Origin: Orientallactaga sibirica
Lineage: Eukaryota > Chordata > Mammalia > Rodentia > Dipodidae
Direction of reading: 5' to 3'
Length of the DNA: 64,000 nucleotides
Assembly (NCBI GenBank): GCA_036365145.1
Contig: JAEOAD010002712.1
Coordinates: 2,065,001 to 2,129,000, forward strand
The notes beneath the pieces are model-generated. The model ran no database searches, had not been told where the DNA came from, and saw nothing but the letters and a program-made list of their open reading frames with translations. Below are positions 11,428 through 22,900 of the stretch, one piece after another. Within the stretch, counting starts at the first letter, position 1. Each line of letters starts with the position of its first letter. Made by a program: the position numbers and the translations under genes.

Positions 11428-11937
11428 AGTATGGCTTAGCACATAAGGCACTTACCTGTGAAGCCTAAGGACCCATGTTCAATTCCCTAGTACCCATGTA
11501 AGGCAAATGCACAAGGTGGCACATGTGTCTGGAGTTTGTTTGCAGTGGTTAGAAGCCCTGCTATGCCATTCTTTCCCTCTCCCTCTTTTTCTGCCTCTCT
11601 CTCTCAAATAAAAATGAAAAAAAGTCATCAAAATAGAAGAGGGTCTAGTGGGAAAGAAGGAGTTTAGTGGAAGGAAGGGTGGGTGAGGGAAAGATCAAAG
11701 AAAGTACTGGGAGGGGATTATGATCAAATTACACTATATTCATGGATGAAAACTGTGAAAAGTTAAAAAGAAAATAGGGCAAGCTAAATGTGGTGGTACA
11801 CAGCTTTATTCCCTGCACTCGAGGTGGGGGGGGGCAGAGGTAGGAGGATCACTTGTGAGTTCAAGGCCAGCATGAGACTACATAGTGAATTCCAGGTCAG
11901 CCTGGGCTAGAGTGAGACCCTACCTCAAAATAAAAAT
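11428..11937 (+). mobile_element. tRNA-type SINE and B1
   Basis: tRNA SINE at 11428-11625 and B1 at about 11783-11930. The B1 is flanked by AAAATAGGGCA on both sides, a target duplication. Confidence 0.8.
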
Positions 11938-11944
11938 AGGGCAG

Positions 11945-12525
11945 TGTGGCGGGGAAACTTTTTCCCTAGGGAGATGTAAACATGTCTATTCACTCCAGAT
12001 TGGGCTCAGACAACAGACCAAAGGATGACTAGACCCAAACCAGTTTTGGTGGGGAACCAATGAGTTTATTGGGGGTACTTATAGAGCATGGTAAAGGGGT
12101 GCTTTCAAGAGTGTGGGTGACTCAAAGGCAGCCTCATCACCAAAAATCCCGCCCCCAGCCTAGGTGACTCACAGAATCTGCATCTCTGGAGCACACTGCA
12201 GGACCTGAAGGCTGGGCTCCACTGGTGGGAGAGTCCTCCCCCTAAGCAGCTGCTTAACCTTTATATAACCTTCCCAAGGAGTCTTGCAACCTATTCCTCA
12301 GATCTCTTGAGTCTCCCTCCTCTTTCAGGATGGAATGTTTCCTTCAGAGACAATTGCTGTACAACACTGGTCAGTTTGCCCCTCAACCGTTGTTTCATGC
12401 TCCTATACCCTTGGGGAGTGGTCCTGTGACCTTTGTAAGTTTCAGCTCTCCCTAGATTTGTTGATCCTCTGACTCCCTCCTCTCTTCGGGAGGGAATATT
12501 TCAATTCTGAGGAATTTGCTACACA
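11945..12525 (-). mobile_element. Probable LTR of another ERV family
   Basis: The ends read TGTG...CACA. The - strand has AATAAACTCATTGG (near 12070) and a TATATAA-like box (near 12265), as in an LTR. No clear target duplication is found. The family is not named. Confidence 0.55.
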
Positions 12526-12639
12526 CCAGGCTTGGTTAGACAGAAACACTGTCAATCTTCATTTGTGAGCTCTGTATTTCAAATTTGTGTGCTCCCTTTT
12601 TTAATTTTTATTTATTTTTAAATTTTTTAAATTATTTTT

Positions 12640-12881
12640 AATTCATTTTTGGAGAGAGACACAGAGAGAGACAGAGGGAGAGGGAGGCAGATAGAGATGG
12701 GCGTGCCAGCAGTCTCTCAGCTGCTGTGAACGAAATCCAGATGCATGGGCCCCCTTGTGGTCAAGTGTGGCATTGCGCCCTTGCGTCATTGCATCTGGCT
12801 AAACGTGGGACCTGGAGATTGGCACCAGCCTTCTTAGGCTTAGGAGGCAGGCGCCTTAACCGCTAAGCCATCTCTCCAGCC
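12640..12881 (-). mobile_element. Long-subfamily tRNA SINE
   Basis: Antisense copy with CCAGCAGTCTCTCAGCTGC and the core CCCCCTTGTGGTCAAG (12747-12764). Ends CCATCTCTCCAGCCC. The 12882-13640 stretch up to the CpG island is unique apart from a (CA)-rich tract at 13131-13190. Confidence 0.88.
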
Positions 12882-13753
12882 CTCCCTTTTTATCTGTAAT
12901 TTTGAACTCAGTACTGGTAGTGCTTTTGCCTACTTTCCGGTGCTGGGAGCAGTGAAAACTTGCATTGTCTGGTGTGCTTGCTCCTAGCTAGGGCAAAAGA
13001 AGGCCTGCCCTGTCTTCTTGTTTCAGTTCTCATACTGCGAGCAAGGATCCATTTTACATCCTCTTTAGTGCCCTTTCCCACCTGTCTCAATGAGGTGGAG
13101 CACAACATCTGATATTGATCTTGGCCTCAATAAGCATGCACACTCACATACTCACAAACACATACACACTCACCACCACACACACACACAATTTTAAAAA
13201 TATAATACAAGAAAAAAGAATATTCCAAGAAATTGCTACTGATCCCCAAATAGCCTTATGAAAGCAGTGAACCTATCTTCTAGGATCCTCTGTTCCTTCC
13301 TCTGTATTCTTCCTGTGCGTCTCTCTGTCTCTCCTTAACGCTTCCGAAGAAGGCAAGGCCCTAGACGAGATTTGACAGCCCGATACTCAAGAACCAAGGT
13401 ACATTTAAAAGTAGCATCTACGGTTGTACTTCCACAAAATGAATTGCAAAAGTCAGTAAGACTATATTTCCATGGAAACCCCTAGAAGGATAGATCAACT
13501 TGGGCATTCACCTTTAATCCTCCCGAAGTATGTAATAAGAACACGATAAAGTAACATATTTTCCCTTTCTGGCGCTCATCCAGTAGTTGCCCTGCCCCTG
13601 TTCACAGCTCTCAACCAAGCTCTCTTTCTGCCTGCCTGTTTCTTTAAGCAGGCCGGGTTTTTGTTTTTGTTTTTTTGCCCGGTTCTCTCATGGCCGCCCT
13701 GGCTTCACACGCTCTGCGCATGCCCGGTGGCTGGCGATTGGGTGCGGCGCAAG

Positions 13754-13867
13754 ATGGAGCCTTGGCGCGCGACGAGACGCTTCTCCCGGCATGCCTTGCA
13801 GCCGGGCCGGCATCCGAGGCTCGGGGCGATGGGGACCGCGCCGTGCGCGGCGGCGGCTGGAGCTTGA
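13754..13867 (+). other. Possible upstream ORF in the ANGEL2 leader
   Basis: An AAGATGG start opens a 37-codon frame that stops (TGA) 45 nt before the ANGEL2 start codon. It begins MEPWRA, close to the true start MEAWRC. It would be in the mRNA only if transcription starts upstream of 13754, which the sequence cannot show. Confidence 0.4.
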
Positions 13868-13912
13868 GCAGCGGCCGCGGGCCTGGGCGGCGTCCGCTCG
13901 CCGGGGGCGAAG

Positions 13913-13971
13913 ATGGAAGCGTGGCGCTGTGTGAGGAGGGGCTACGGCCGCTGTGTGGTGGGCAGAGGCCG
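13913..13971 (+). CDS. ANGEL2: ANGEL2 coding exon 1
   Basis: Encodes MEAWRCVRRGYGRCVVGRG plus two bases of Arg20. The donor is CCG|GTCAGT. The last two bases (CG) join the A that opens exon 2 to make CGA (Arg). The start lies inside the CpG island in a good Kozak context. Confidence 0.94.
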
Positions 13972-16900
13972 GTCAGTAGGGCTGGGCGGCCCGGGAGGAG
14001 GAGGAGGAGGAAGGGGGCGGGGCGGAGGGCCGGCCGGAGCCCCGGGAGAGGTGACGGGCGCACGGCGCCCCGCAGGCTGCGGCCCCGGGTGGGCGGGCGG
14101 CGGGGCATCGCGTGCTGCGGGTCGTGTCGTGACCGAGCCGGGCCCACGCGTGGCCAGCCCTGGAGAGGCCGGGGCTCCCGGGACGACTGCACCGCGTTCG
14201 AGGCCAGCGTGGGCTGCCAAGAGCGAGACCTTGCCCCAAACTCCGGAAATGAATGCATACAATCAACTCACTTTAAAAAAGCACGGAAGTCCGTATGGCC
14301 GGTATTAAGTGTCCCTCCCCTCCCCAAGTGGCTCCCACGGGGTTTTGACCTACTGATTGTGTATTTTCCCCCTAAGAAGCTTTAAAGTAAAGACTTGCCT
14401 GGATATGAGAAGTTTAGAGATCTGTGTAACCTTAAGAACCGACTGGTGCTCCACGCATGGGAAACAGCGCTGTGTTACATAAGTCACTGCCATCTGGCTT
14501 GAACTGCCGCAGGCCTGGGATTTGATGGCAGCTCAACCCTGTGTCCTGAGTACCGACTGCATGCCAGGCGCTTGTAGAGAGACAAAGTGCAGTGAAGGGG
14601 TCCCTAAGGAGCTCAGTGCCTTAAGAGAAAATGACATCTGTGTAAATAACCACAAATAGAACACGTGTCATAGTGCAAGTTTCACGTTGCAGTGTGGCAG
14701 TTTATCAGCACGGGGATTGCGGGGACTAAGTCGCGCCTGTAATTCCAGCACTCAGAAGGTGATGATAGAAGGATTAGAAGTTCTAGGCCAGCCTTGGCTA
14801 CATGAGACCTGTCTCAAACTACATGAACCAGTGCCCAAGTCCCTTTGATTACTTTTCAGGGTTGTCACAAAATGAGGTTAGTGCTCATGCGATGCCTTTA
14901 AAGATTTACACTTAACTTTAGAGGACATTCTGAAACTACATAAACTGCAAGTACATATGTTAAAAGTAAATTTTTCTTTTGATTTTTTTTTTTTTTTGAG
15001 GTAGGGTCTTGCTGTAGCCGAGGCTGACCTGCAATGTACTCTCAGGCTGTCCTCAAACTCAGCAATCCTCCTACCTTTGCTTCCCAAGTGCTGGGATTAA
15101 AGATGTGCACCACCATGCCCGGCTAAAAGTTAATGTTAAGTGAAGGTACCAGTAAAAACCCAAGTGTTGCTTCTGTTAGGGACAGCCATTACTGACTTTA
15201 TCTTAGACTACTTGTAAGAATTCCAAAGGAGGACTGGAGAGATGGCTTAGCTGTTAAGGCACTTGCCTGTGAAGCTTAAGGACCCAGGTTCTATTCCCTA
15301 GGACCTATGTAAGCCAAATGCACAAGGGCCATGGCATATGGATCTGGAGTTCGTTTGCAGGAGCTGGAGGCCCTGGCACACCCATTCTCTCTCTATCTGC
15401 CTGTTTGCCTCTCAAATAATGAAAAAAATAATTCCAAAGGAAAGGAGACTTTAGGAGCATAACATTTTACTTAGTAGAATGAGGATTTGCTTTTTAAGCT
15501 GCAGTGGTTTTTGAGAACCTGAGAGCAACATATCTATTAAAAACAATCTTATGCACTGGGGAGGCTGAGATAGGAGGAACACCATAAGTTCTAGTCCATC
15601 CTGGGGCTACAAGTGAGTTTCTGGTTAACTTGGGTTAGAGTAAGACCCTGCCTCAAAAACACCAATAACTAACTGGGCATGGTAGCACACTCCTTGAATC
15701 TCAGCACTTGGGAGGCAGAGGTAGAAGGAGCACTGTGAGTTTGAGTCCATCCTGAGATTGCACAGTGAATTCCAAGTCAGCCTGAGCTAATGAGACCCTA
15801 CCTTAGAAAACTGATAACTAATCATCTTAGCAGTATGTTGGAGACCTATTAGATGATAGTGAAATTGATACTATAAGTTGGGAGTGTAAGTAAATTACTG
15901 GCAAATAATCTCTACCTCTTTCATTTCCTTCAGGGAGCAGCATGCTTAAAAACAGGAAAGAATGGAAAAGGACTTGTCTGCCCACTGATGAGCAAGGGAA
16001 TTACTTTTGTCAAGTTGAGACAGGCTTTTGTTTTTTAGCTTTACAAGTGTTTGGGGAAATTTAACTTGCATATAAGAAACTGTTCAGAAGCATGGTTTTA
16101 TTACAAACCCAAGTTGAGAGATTAGCTTTTATTGTAGTCTGTGTTCAATATTTAAATATTATGTTTGCTGTGGATTTTCGTTTTCTGTAGAGATTTTTAA
16201 AAATTATTTATTTGTTATTTATTTGAGAGAGGGAAAGAGCAGAGAGAGAGAGAATGGGTGCACCAGGGCTTCCAACCAGTGCAAATGAGCTCCAGATGCA
16301 GGCGCAACCTTGTGCATCTGGCTTACGTGGGTTCTGGGGAATTGAACTGAGGTCCTTTGGCTTTGTAGGCAAGTGCCTTAACTGCTAAGCCTTCTGTGCA
16401 GCCCACTTTTCCATAGAAATCTTGTTCCTAGAAAGCCGCTCTGAATACTAGTTTCATAGTTGATTTATCTCTCAGCAGGACCTTGGATCTTTTGAAAGGT
16501 GTGTAGCAGTTTGTTCTCAATACTTGACCTGTTGTTTAGAGGGAGAACGAATACTATAGTTAACATGGGCGTGTTTCCCTTCATCCTTGACAGATTTAGA
16601 AGTTGGTTTTGGTTTTTCAAGGAAGGGTTTCGCTCTAGCTCAGGCTGACCTGGAATTCACTATGAAGCCTCAAGGTGGCCTCGTACTCATAGCAATCCTC
16701 CTACCTCTGCCTCCCGAGTGCTGGGATTAAAGGCGTGCACCACCACACCAGGCAGAAGTTGGTTTTATATGTTAGCTGCCATCTTGTCCAGAGAAAACAG
16801 ATTTTGTGACTATACCTGAGTAAAAGTGGTACCTCAAGGAATGTGTTTATTTCTTTTAGATACCCTATGTTTCCCTATCCAACGAGGAGTCTGGGCAGAG

Positions 16901-19900
16901 ACTGGATGACTCCGTGGGAGGATCTGCAAAAGTGTTGCTGGAGCAGACATATTTCTAGTTGCATGAGGTGGCCTGGACATCCCTCACGTGTTCCTTACCC
17001 ATACTTGAGCAGCAGGCATTTCTCACTGAATTGGAGTCCATCTTGTTTGTTTGCGTCTAGAACTCAGTTTCAGTGCTGTACTTGGAGATCTGACCGCCTG
17101 AGCCAGACATCCTTGATTCATCTCTCTAGTTACGTCATGGACTCTGAGGGAGATGAGCCTTCATCCAAACGAAGAAAACTCCAAGGTAAAGGTGGCATTC
17201 ATCTTGGTGAACAAATGGACATAAATGATTGATTGACTTGAAGCTTTTCACATCTAACCTACACATCCTGCGTGTTTTAGAGGTGCTTGGTGCTTATTTT
17301 TAACCAGTAGTAGTTTTCTGTTAGGAAGTCTTTATTCTGCCTGTCAAAGTAGAAGTGACTTTAGAAATAATATGGCTGGGAAAAGATGGAGAAATAGATT
17401 AAAACACACAGTTTAAGAATAATCTCCACATCCAATGTTTTTGAGACAAGAGCTCTTTGATGATTTAGAAGTTTGTGATGTAGTCTTGGAAGTCACTGGT
17501 TTAAAAAAATTAATTTTGGTGAACCAGGGCCTCTTTCTGCTGCAAAAGAGCTCCAGACACATGTGCCACTTTGTGCATCTGGCTTTACGTAGATACTGGG
17601 GATTTGAACCTGGGCTGGCAGACTTAGCAAGCAAATGCCTTTATCTGCTGAGCCCTGTGGTTTTTATTTTATTTCCTCAGCCCTGTGGTTTTATTTACTT
17701 ACTTTAAAAAATATTATTATAAAGCCAGGCCTGGTGGTACATGCCTTTCATCCCAGCACTTGGGAGGCAGAGGTAGGAGGATCACAGTGAGTTCAAGGCC
17801 ACCTGAGACCACATAGTGAGTTCCAGGTCAGCCTGAGCTAGAGTGAAACCCTACCTCGAAAAAAACAAAAGATTAAAAAAATAAAAATAATATTTGTTTA
17901 AAAGAGTATATATTTATTTATTTGAGAGAGACAGAAAGAGGCTAATAGAAAGAATGGGCACACCAGGGCAGATGCATGTGCCACCTTGTGCATCTGGCTT
18001 ACATGTGTACTGGGGAATTGAACTGGGTCTTTAGGCTTCCCAGGCAAGCACCTTAACATCACTCCAGCCCTATTTTGGTTTTGAGGTAGGGTCTCACCCA
18101 GGCTGACCTGGAATTCACTATGTAGTCTCAGGCTGGCCTTGAGCTCACAGTGATTCTACCTCTGTCTCCTGATAAAGGTAAAATGATTCTTTTATTAGAA
18201 AGAATCATAAAAGAAACATTTCCTTACAAAATAAGATTTTAGCTTCTTTACTCTATTTCTTAGATTGGATCTACAAACGCAATCTTATATGCCTGTAAGT
18301 ATGCTTTACTTTTGTAGTGCTGATGGTTGAACCAGGGCCTTGTGCATTTTAGGCAAGTGTTCTACCACTGAACTACATGGCTAATCCTGAAGATAAAATC
18401 TTGAGAGTATTAGAAATCATATTTTAGAAAGATAGCCATAAGGGCTGGAGAGATGGCTTAGCGGTTAAGGCGCCTGCCTCCTAAGCCTAAGAACCCGGTT
18501 CCAATCTCCAGGTCCCACGTTTAGCCAGATGCAAAGTGATGCAAGGGCACAATGCCTCACTTGCCCACAAGGGGGGTGCATGCATCTGGATTTCATTCAC
18601 AGCAGCTGAGACTCTGCTGGTGCGCCCATTCTCTATCTGTCTCCGTCTCCCTCTGTCTCTCTCTAAAAATAAAAAAATAAAAAAAACTTAAAAAAAAAAG
18701 AAAGATAGCCATAAATTCAGCTTTGAAAAACTTAAAAAGACATGTTGATTGCATCTGTTTTTCTATTTTTCTTATGGTATTTACTTATAGATACCTCATA
18801 TACTTACCATTGAATCCCATAGGGTTGAAGTGAGGTATCTAAGAAGAATTTGGATGTTTCTTATTAGACTATAGTTTTCCATAAAGATTATTCCTCTTAA
18901 GATACTTGAAGAGGCCATGTGGGCATAAATGTGTAGCAGCTGATGTAAAACTTTGTCAAAGGAAGACGGGAGGGGGTGCGGGGAGAGACCCCAAAATCAG
19001 AGCTACAGGAGCTCATTCGCTAGTGTTTGTAGGCTCATTGTGTCTTTGTTGTAGAAAGTAGTTTGAGGCGTCAACTGGGATCCAAACAGAGTAGTTTATG
19101 TTCAAGTAACTGTAAAGTTTATTGCTACACAGTTACAAAGAGCTACTTAGAATAATAAACATATAAATAAAAAACTAAAAGTACTTAAAAGTGAAATCTA
19201 GATCAACTACAGCATTTGGAGATAAATATGTGTGTTAATGAATGACAGGTGTAAAAGCATTAAAAACCGTTCACAATCTTTATATCCAGGTCTGTATACT
19301 GACATCAGATTGCTTTTCATGCGATTTGCTGTTCATCAGTCGTTTATCTTCTGATAATTTTGCTAGGTGGAGTTTTTTTTTTTGAGAGAGAGACAGAGGG
19401 AGAGGAAGACAGACAGAGATGGGAGCGCCAGCAGCCTCTCAGCTGCTGGGAGCGAAATCCAGATGTGTTTGCCCCCTTGTGGTCAAGTGTGGCATTGCTC
19501 CCTTGCGTCACTCTGCATCTGGCTAAATGTGGGACCTGGAGATTGGAACCGCTGGAGATTGGAACCAGCATTCTTAGGCTTCAGAAGCAGGCGCCTTAAC
19601 CGCTAAGCCATCTCTCCAGCCCTAGGTGGAGTTTTGATGTTGTGACGTAAGCATGGGCTTAAGAACCACTCCTGCCCTCATGTGTGCTCTGCAGCTAGCT
19701 GTTAGAACTGGGACTTCCTTGCTTTTAACTTTGCTCCTTGGTTTCCAGGTGTAATAAATAACACCTCCTTCGAATATCACTTGAGGATGAAATAAGGTCA
19801 AAGTGTGTAACACACTCTTGGCTTTATAGTAGGTCCAGAAAGTTACTGTTTTCCCGCCAATGGCTAGGGTATGACATTTGCAGACTGATAATCTCTGATT

Positions 19901-22900
19901 GCAACCTGACTCTCTATATGTCCATTCTTCCTAGGTGTTGTGAATAAGGAAAAGGCTCTCCGTTAAGCCACATATGTGACTTCCGATATTTCACTAATAC
20001 TTGCCAATCAAGAGAACAGCATTGCTAATTTGCCTATCACTTTAAGGTGGTATTTGAAGGATTTATGTGACACAATTATGACTTTTTAATTAGGCACCCT
20101 AAAAACCTGATCAGGCCTCTTGCTTACTTTCTTTGATTCACCTGTCTTCTCTGCTGTGAGCACCTTGTTCCTCCTGACATGGAAGGTATTTAAGTTTTTG
20201 TAGTGTGAATTTGTGTTGTGCAGTATATGAAGGCCAGACACTTTACTATCTGTGGTTTTGAAGTTGTATTCCATAGAATCCTAGCACTTGAACACACTTC
20301 TGCATGCTTATGAAAAGCAAATGTGGTCAAGAGAAAATGTGTGCTTAACCCTTCATCCCAGTCCTAGTCCTGACATGAAAGAGATCAGTGTTCTGTGACA
20401 GGAAAAACACTGCAAAGGGATCTACAGTGTGGAAATTTGAAAGCCACCATGTCAGGTCAACCAGGTGGTCAAGTGGTCCTGGTTACTTAAAAAGCGGAAT
20501 TACAAAAAGAGTTGTTGACAAACTCTTACTCAGACACAATAATCAGTGCATTTTTGTGCCATTGTATGTACATGTTTTATAAGAAACCGTGGACAAGTTT
20601 TTTAAAGACCATTTTTTGTATTTTAATATAGCAGTGACACCGGGATAGTGCTGTCTTGATAGTTTACATGACTAGAGCCCTTTCTATCATATGTATGTAT
20701 AAGGTGAATTTATGGCTACACCATCCTAGATAATACCCAACTTGTGAATGGAGGTCCTGTATTCTCAGAGTAGCTTTGTGTACACACCAGCCTTAGGGAA
20801 GACAATTCTTCAAATAGAGTCAAGCATGGGGGGGGGGTTCCTTCCTTTTCCTAGGCTATAGACACAGTTGCGTAACACTTGAAGACTTGTCTCTGGTTTG
20901 GTTTTGTTTCCTTCCACCTTTTTTTCTTCACCTTCCTTCAGCACTTTCATGGCATCAACTCTTTTGCCCCATCTGGACCTCACTAAGCATACAAATTACC
21001 TTCTGCTAGTCAGAATGCCTGTTCCCTCCATGTGGCAAGTAGAAGATAACCTAACATTGAGGAAAGTCATCTAATTTACCAGGTGTTTCAAAGTTACTAA
21101 CTTATTGATCGTAAATATATTTTTATTCTTATTTTTTAATTTTTTTATGAAAGGGAGAGAGAACTGGTGTGCCAGGGCCTTTAGCTACTGCAGTCAAACT
21201 CCAGACGCATGCACCACCTCGTGTGCATGCATGACTTTGAACACATGTGTCACCTTGTGTGTTTGGCCTACGTGGCTTCTGGGGAGTCAAACCTGGGTCC
21301 TTAGGCTTTGCAGGCAAGTGCCTTAAATGCTAAGCCATCTCTTCAGCCCTGTAGGTTCATTTCATTGTATAAAATTTAAAAGTCTTCCACAGTTCTATGG
21401 CTCAGAAATAACCTTTTTTTTTTTTTTGAGGTAGGGTCTCGCTCTAGCTTAAGCTAACCTGGAATTCACTATGTAAGTCTCAGGTTGGCCTTGAACGCAC
21501 AGCACTCCTTCTCCCTCTGCCTCTCAAGTGCTGGAATTAAAGGTGTGCATCACCACACACCCAGCCAGAAATAACTTTTTTTTTTCCCTAGAGAGAGTGA
21601 GGAGAGAGAGAGAGAGAGAGAGAGAATTGGTATGCCATTACCTCAGCCACTGCAATTGAACTCTAGACACTTGTGCCACTTAATGGGCATGCATGACCTT
21701 ATGCTTGCCTCACCTTTGTGCATCTGGCTTACATGGGATCTGGAGAATTGAACATGGGTCCTAAGGTTTTGCAGGCAAGTGCCTTAACCACTAAGCCATA
21801 TCTCTATCCCAGAAATAACTATTTTTTAAAATATTTTTATTTGAGAGAGACAAAGAGGCAGACAGAGAGAAATAGGTACACTGGGGCCTATTGCCACTGC
21901 AAGCAAACTCCAGTCTCATGTGTCACTTTGTGCATCTGGCTTTACGTGGGTACTGGGGAATTGAACCCTGGGCTGTCAGGCTTTACAAGCAAGCATCTTC
22001 AATCACTGAGCCATCTCACCAGCCCGAGAAATAACTATTTTAACAATTCTAATGTATTTCCTTTTAGTTTTTGTTTGGCTACCCATGTAAGTGTACAGTA
22101 TATTTTTTTTCTTTGTTCTTTTTTTGAGGTAGGGTCTCACTCTAGCCCAGGCTGATCTAAAACTCACTCTGTAGTCCTAGGATGGCCTTGAACTCACAAC
22201 AATCCTACCTCAGCCTCCCAAGTGCTGGGATTAAAGATGTGTGTTACCATGTCTGCTTTTTTATTTTTATTTTTTTTGGTTTTTCGAGGTAGGGTCTCAT
22301 TCTAGCCCAGGCTGACCTGGAATTCACTCTGTATTCTCAGGGTGGCTTCGAACTCACGGCGATCCTCCTACCTCTGCCTCCCAAGTGCTGGGATTAAAGG
22401 CGTGCGCCACCACGCCTGGCTGTTTTTTGTTGTTGTTGTTGTTGTTGTTGTTGTTATTGTTACAGGGTCTCACACTAGTCCAGGCTAGTCTTGAACTTAG
22501 GGCTATCCTTCTTCCTCAGCTTCCCTGAATGCTGATATTACAGGTGTGAGCCAACACACCCAGCTAATTTTATTTGTTTGTTTGTTTTGCTTATGGTGGT
22601 ACTAGAGATTGAACTCCAGTCTTCATGCATGTTAGGCAGCATTCTGCCACTGAGCTATAGCTAAGTTTTTTTAAAAAATTATTTATTTATTTATTGGAGA
22701 GAGACACAGAGACAGACAGAGAGAGAGAGAGGGAGAGGGAGACAGAATGGGCACGCCAGCAGTCTCTCAGCTGCTGTGAACGAAATCCAAATGTGTGCGC
22801 CCCCTTGTGGGAAAGTGCAGCATTGCACCCTTGCGTCACTTTGCATCTGGCTAAACGTGGGACCTGGAGATTGGAACCAGCGTTCTTAGGCTTAGCAGGC

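Larger units (their letters stand above)
13640..14260 (+). promoter_or_regulatory. ANGEL2: CpG island promoter of ANGEL2
   Basis: GC-rich, CpG-dense DNA spans the probable start site, exon 1 and the first part of intron 1, in an otherwise AT-rich window. No TATA box is placed for it. Housekeeping-type motifs in order: an NRF1-like TGCGCATGCCC at 13715-13725, an inverted CCAAT box (ATTGG) at 13737-13741, and a ZNF143/THAP11-like TCCCGGCATGCCTTGCAG at 13784-13801. The start site itself is not visible and is inferred to lie between about 13.65 and 13.85 kb. Confidence 0.85.

Noticed and set aside
1..13600. Search for the neighbour expected upstream of ANGEL2 (RPS6KC1)
   Set aside because: No exon of a kinase, PX or MIT domain is recognised on either strand. 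The gene probably lies beyond the window.
13644..14385. Long ORFs on both strands over the CpG island (up to 236 codons)
   Set aside because: GC-rich DNA has few stops. The real coding part here is ANGEL2 exon 1 only, shown by its splice to exon 2.
16843..16859. ATG at 16843 as an alternative ANGEL2 start
   Set aside because: It lies in the pyrimidine tract before the exon 2 acceptor. Exon 1 supplies the conserved N-terminus MEAWRC.
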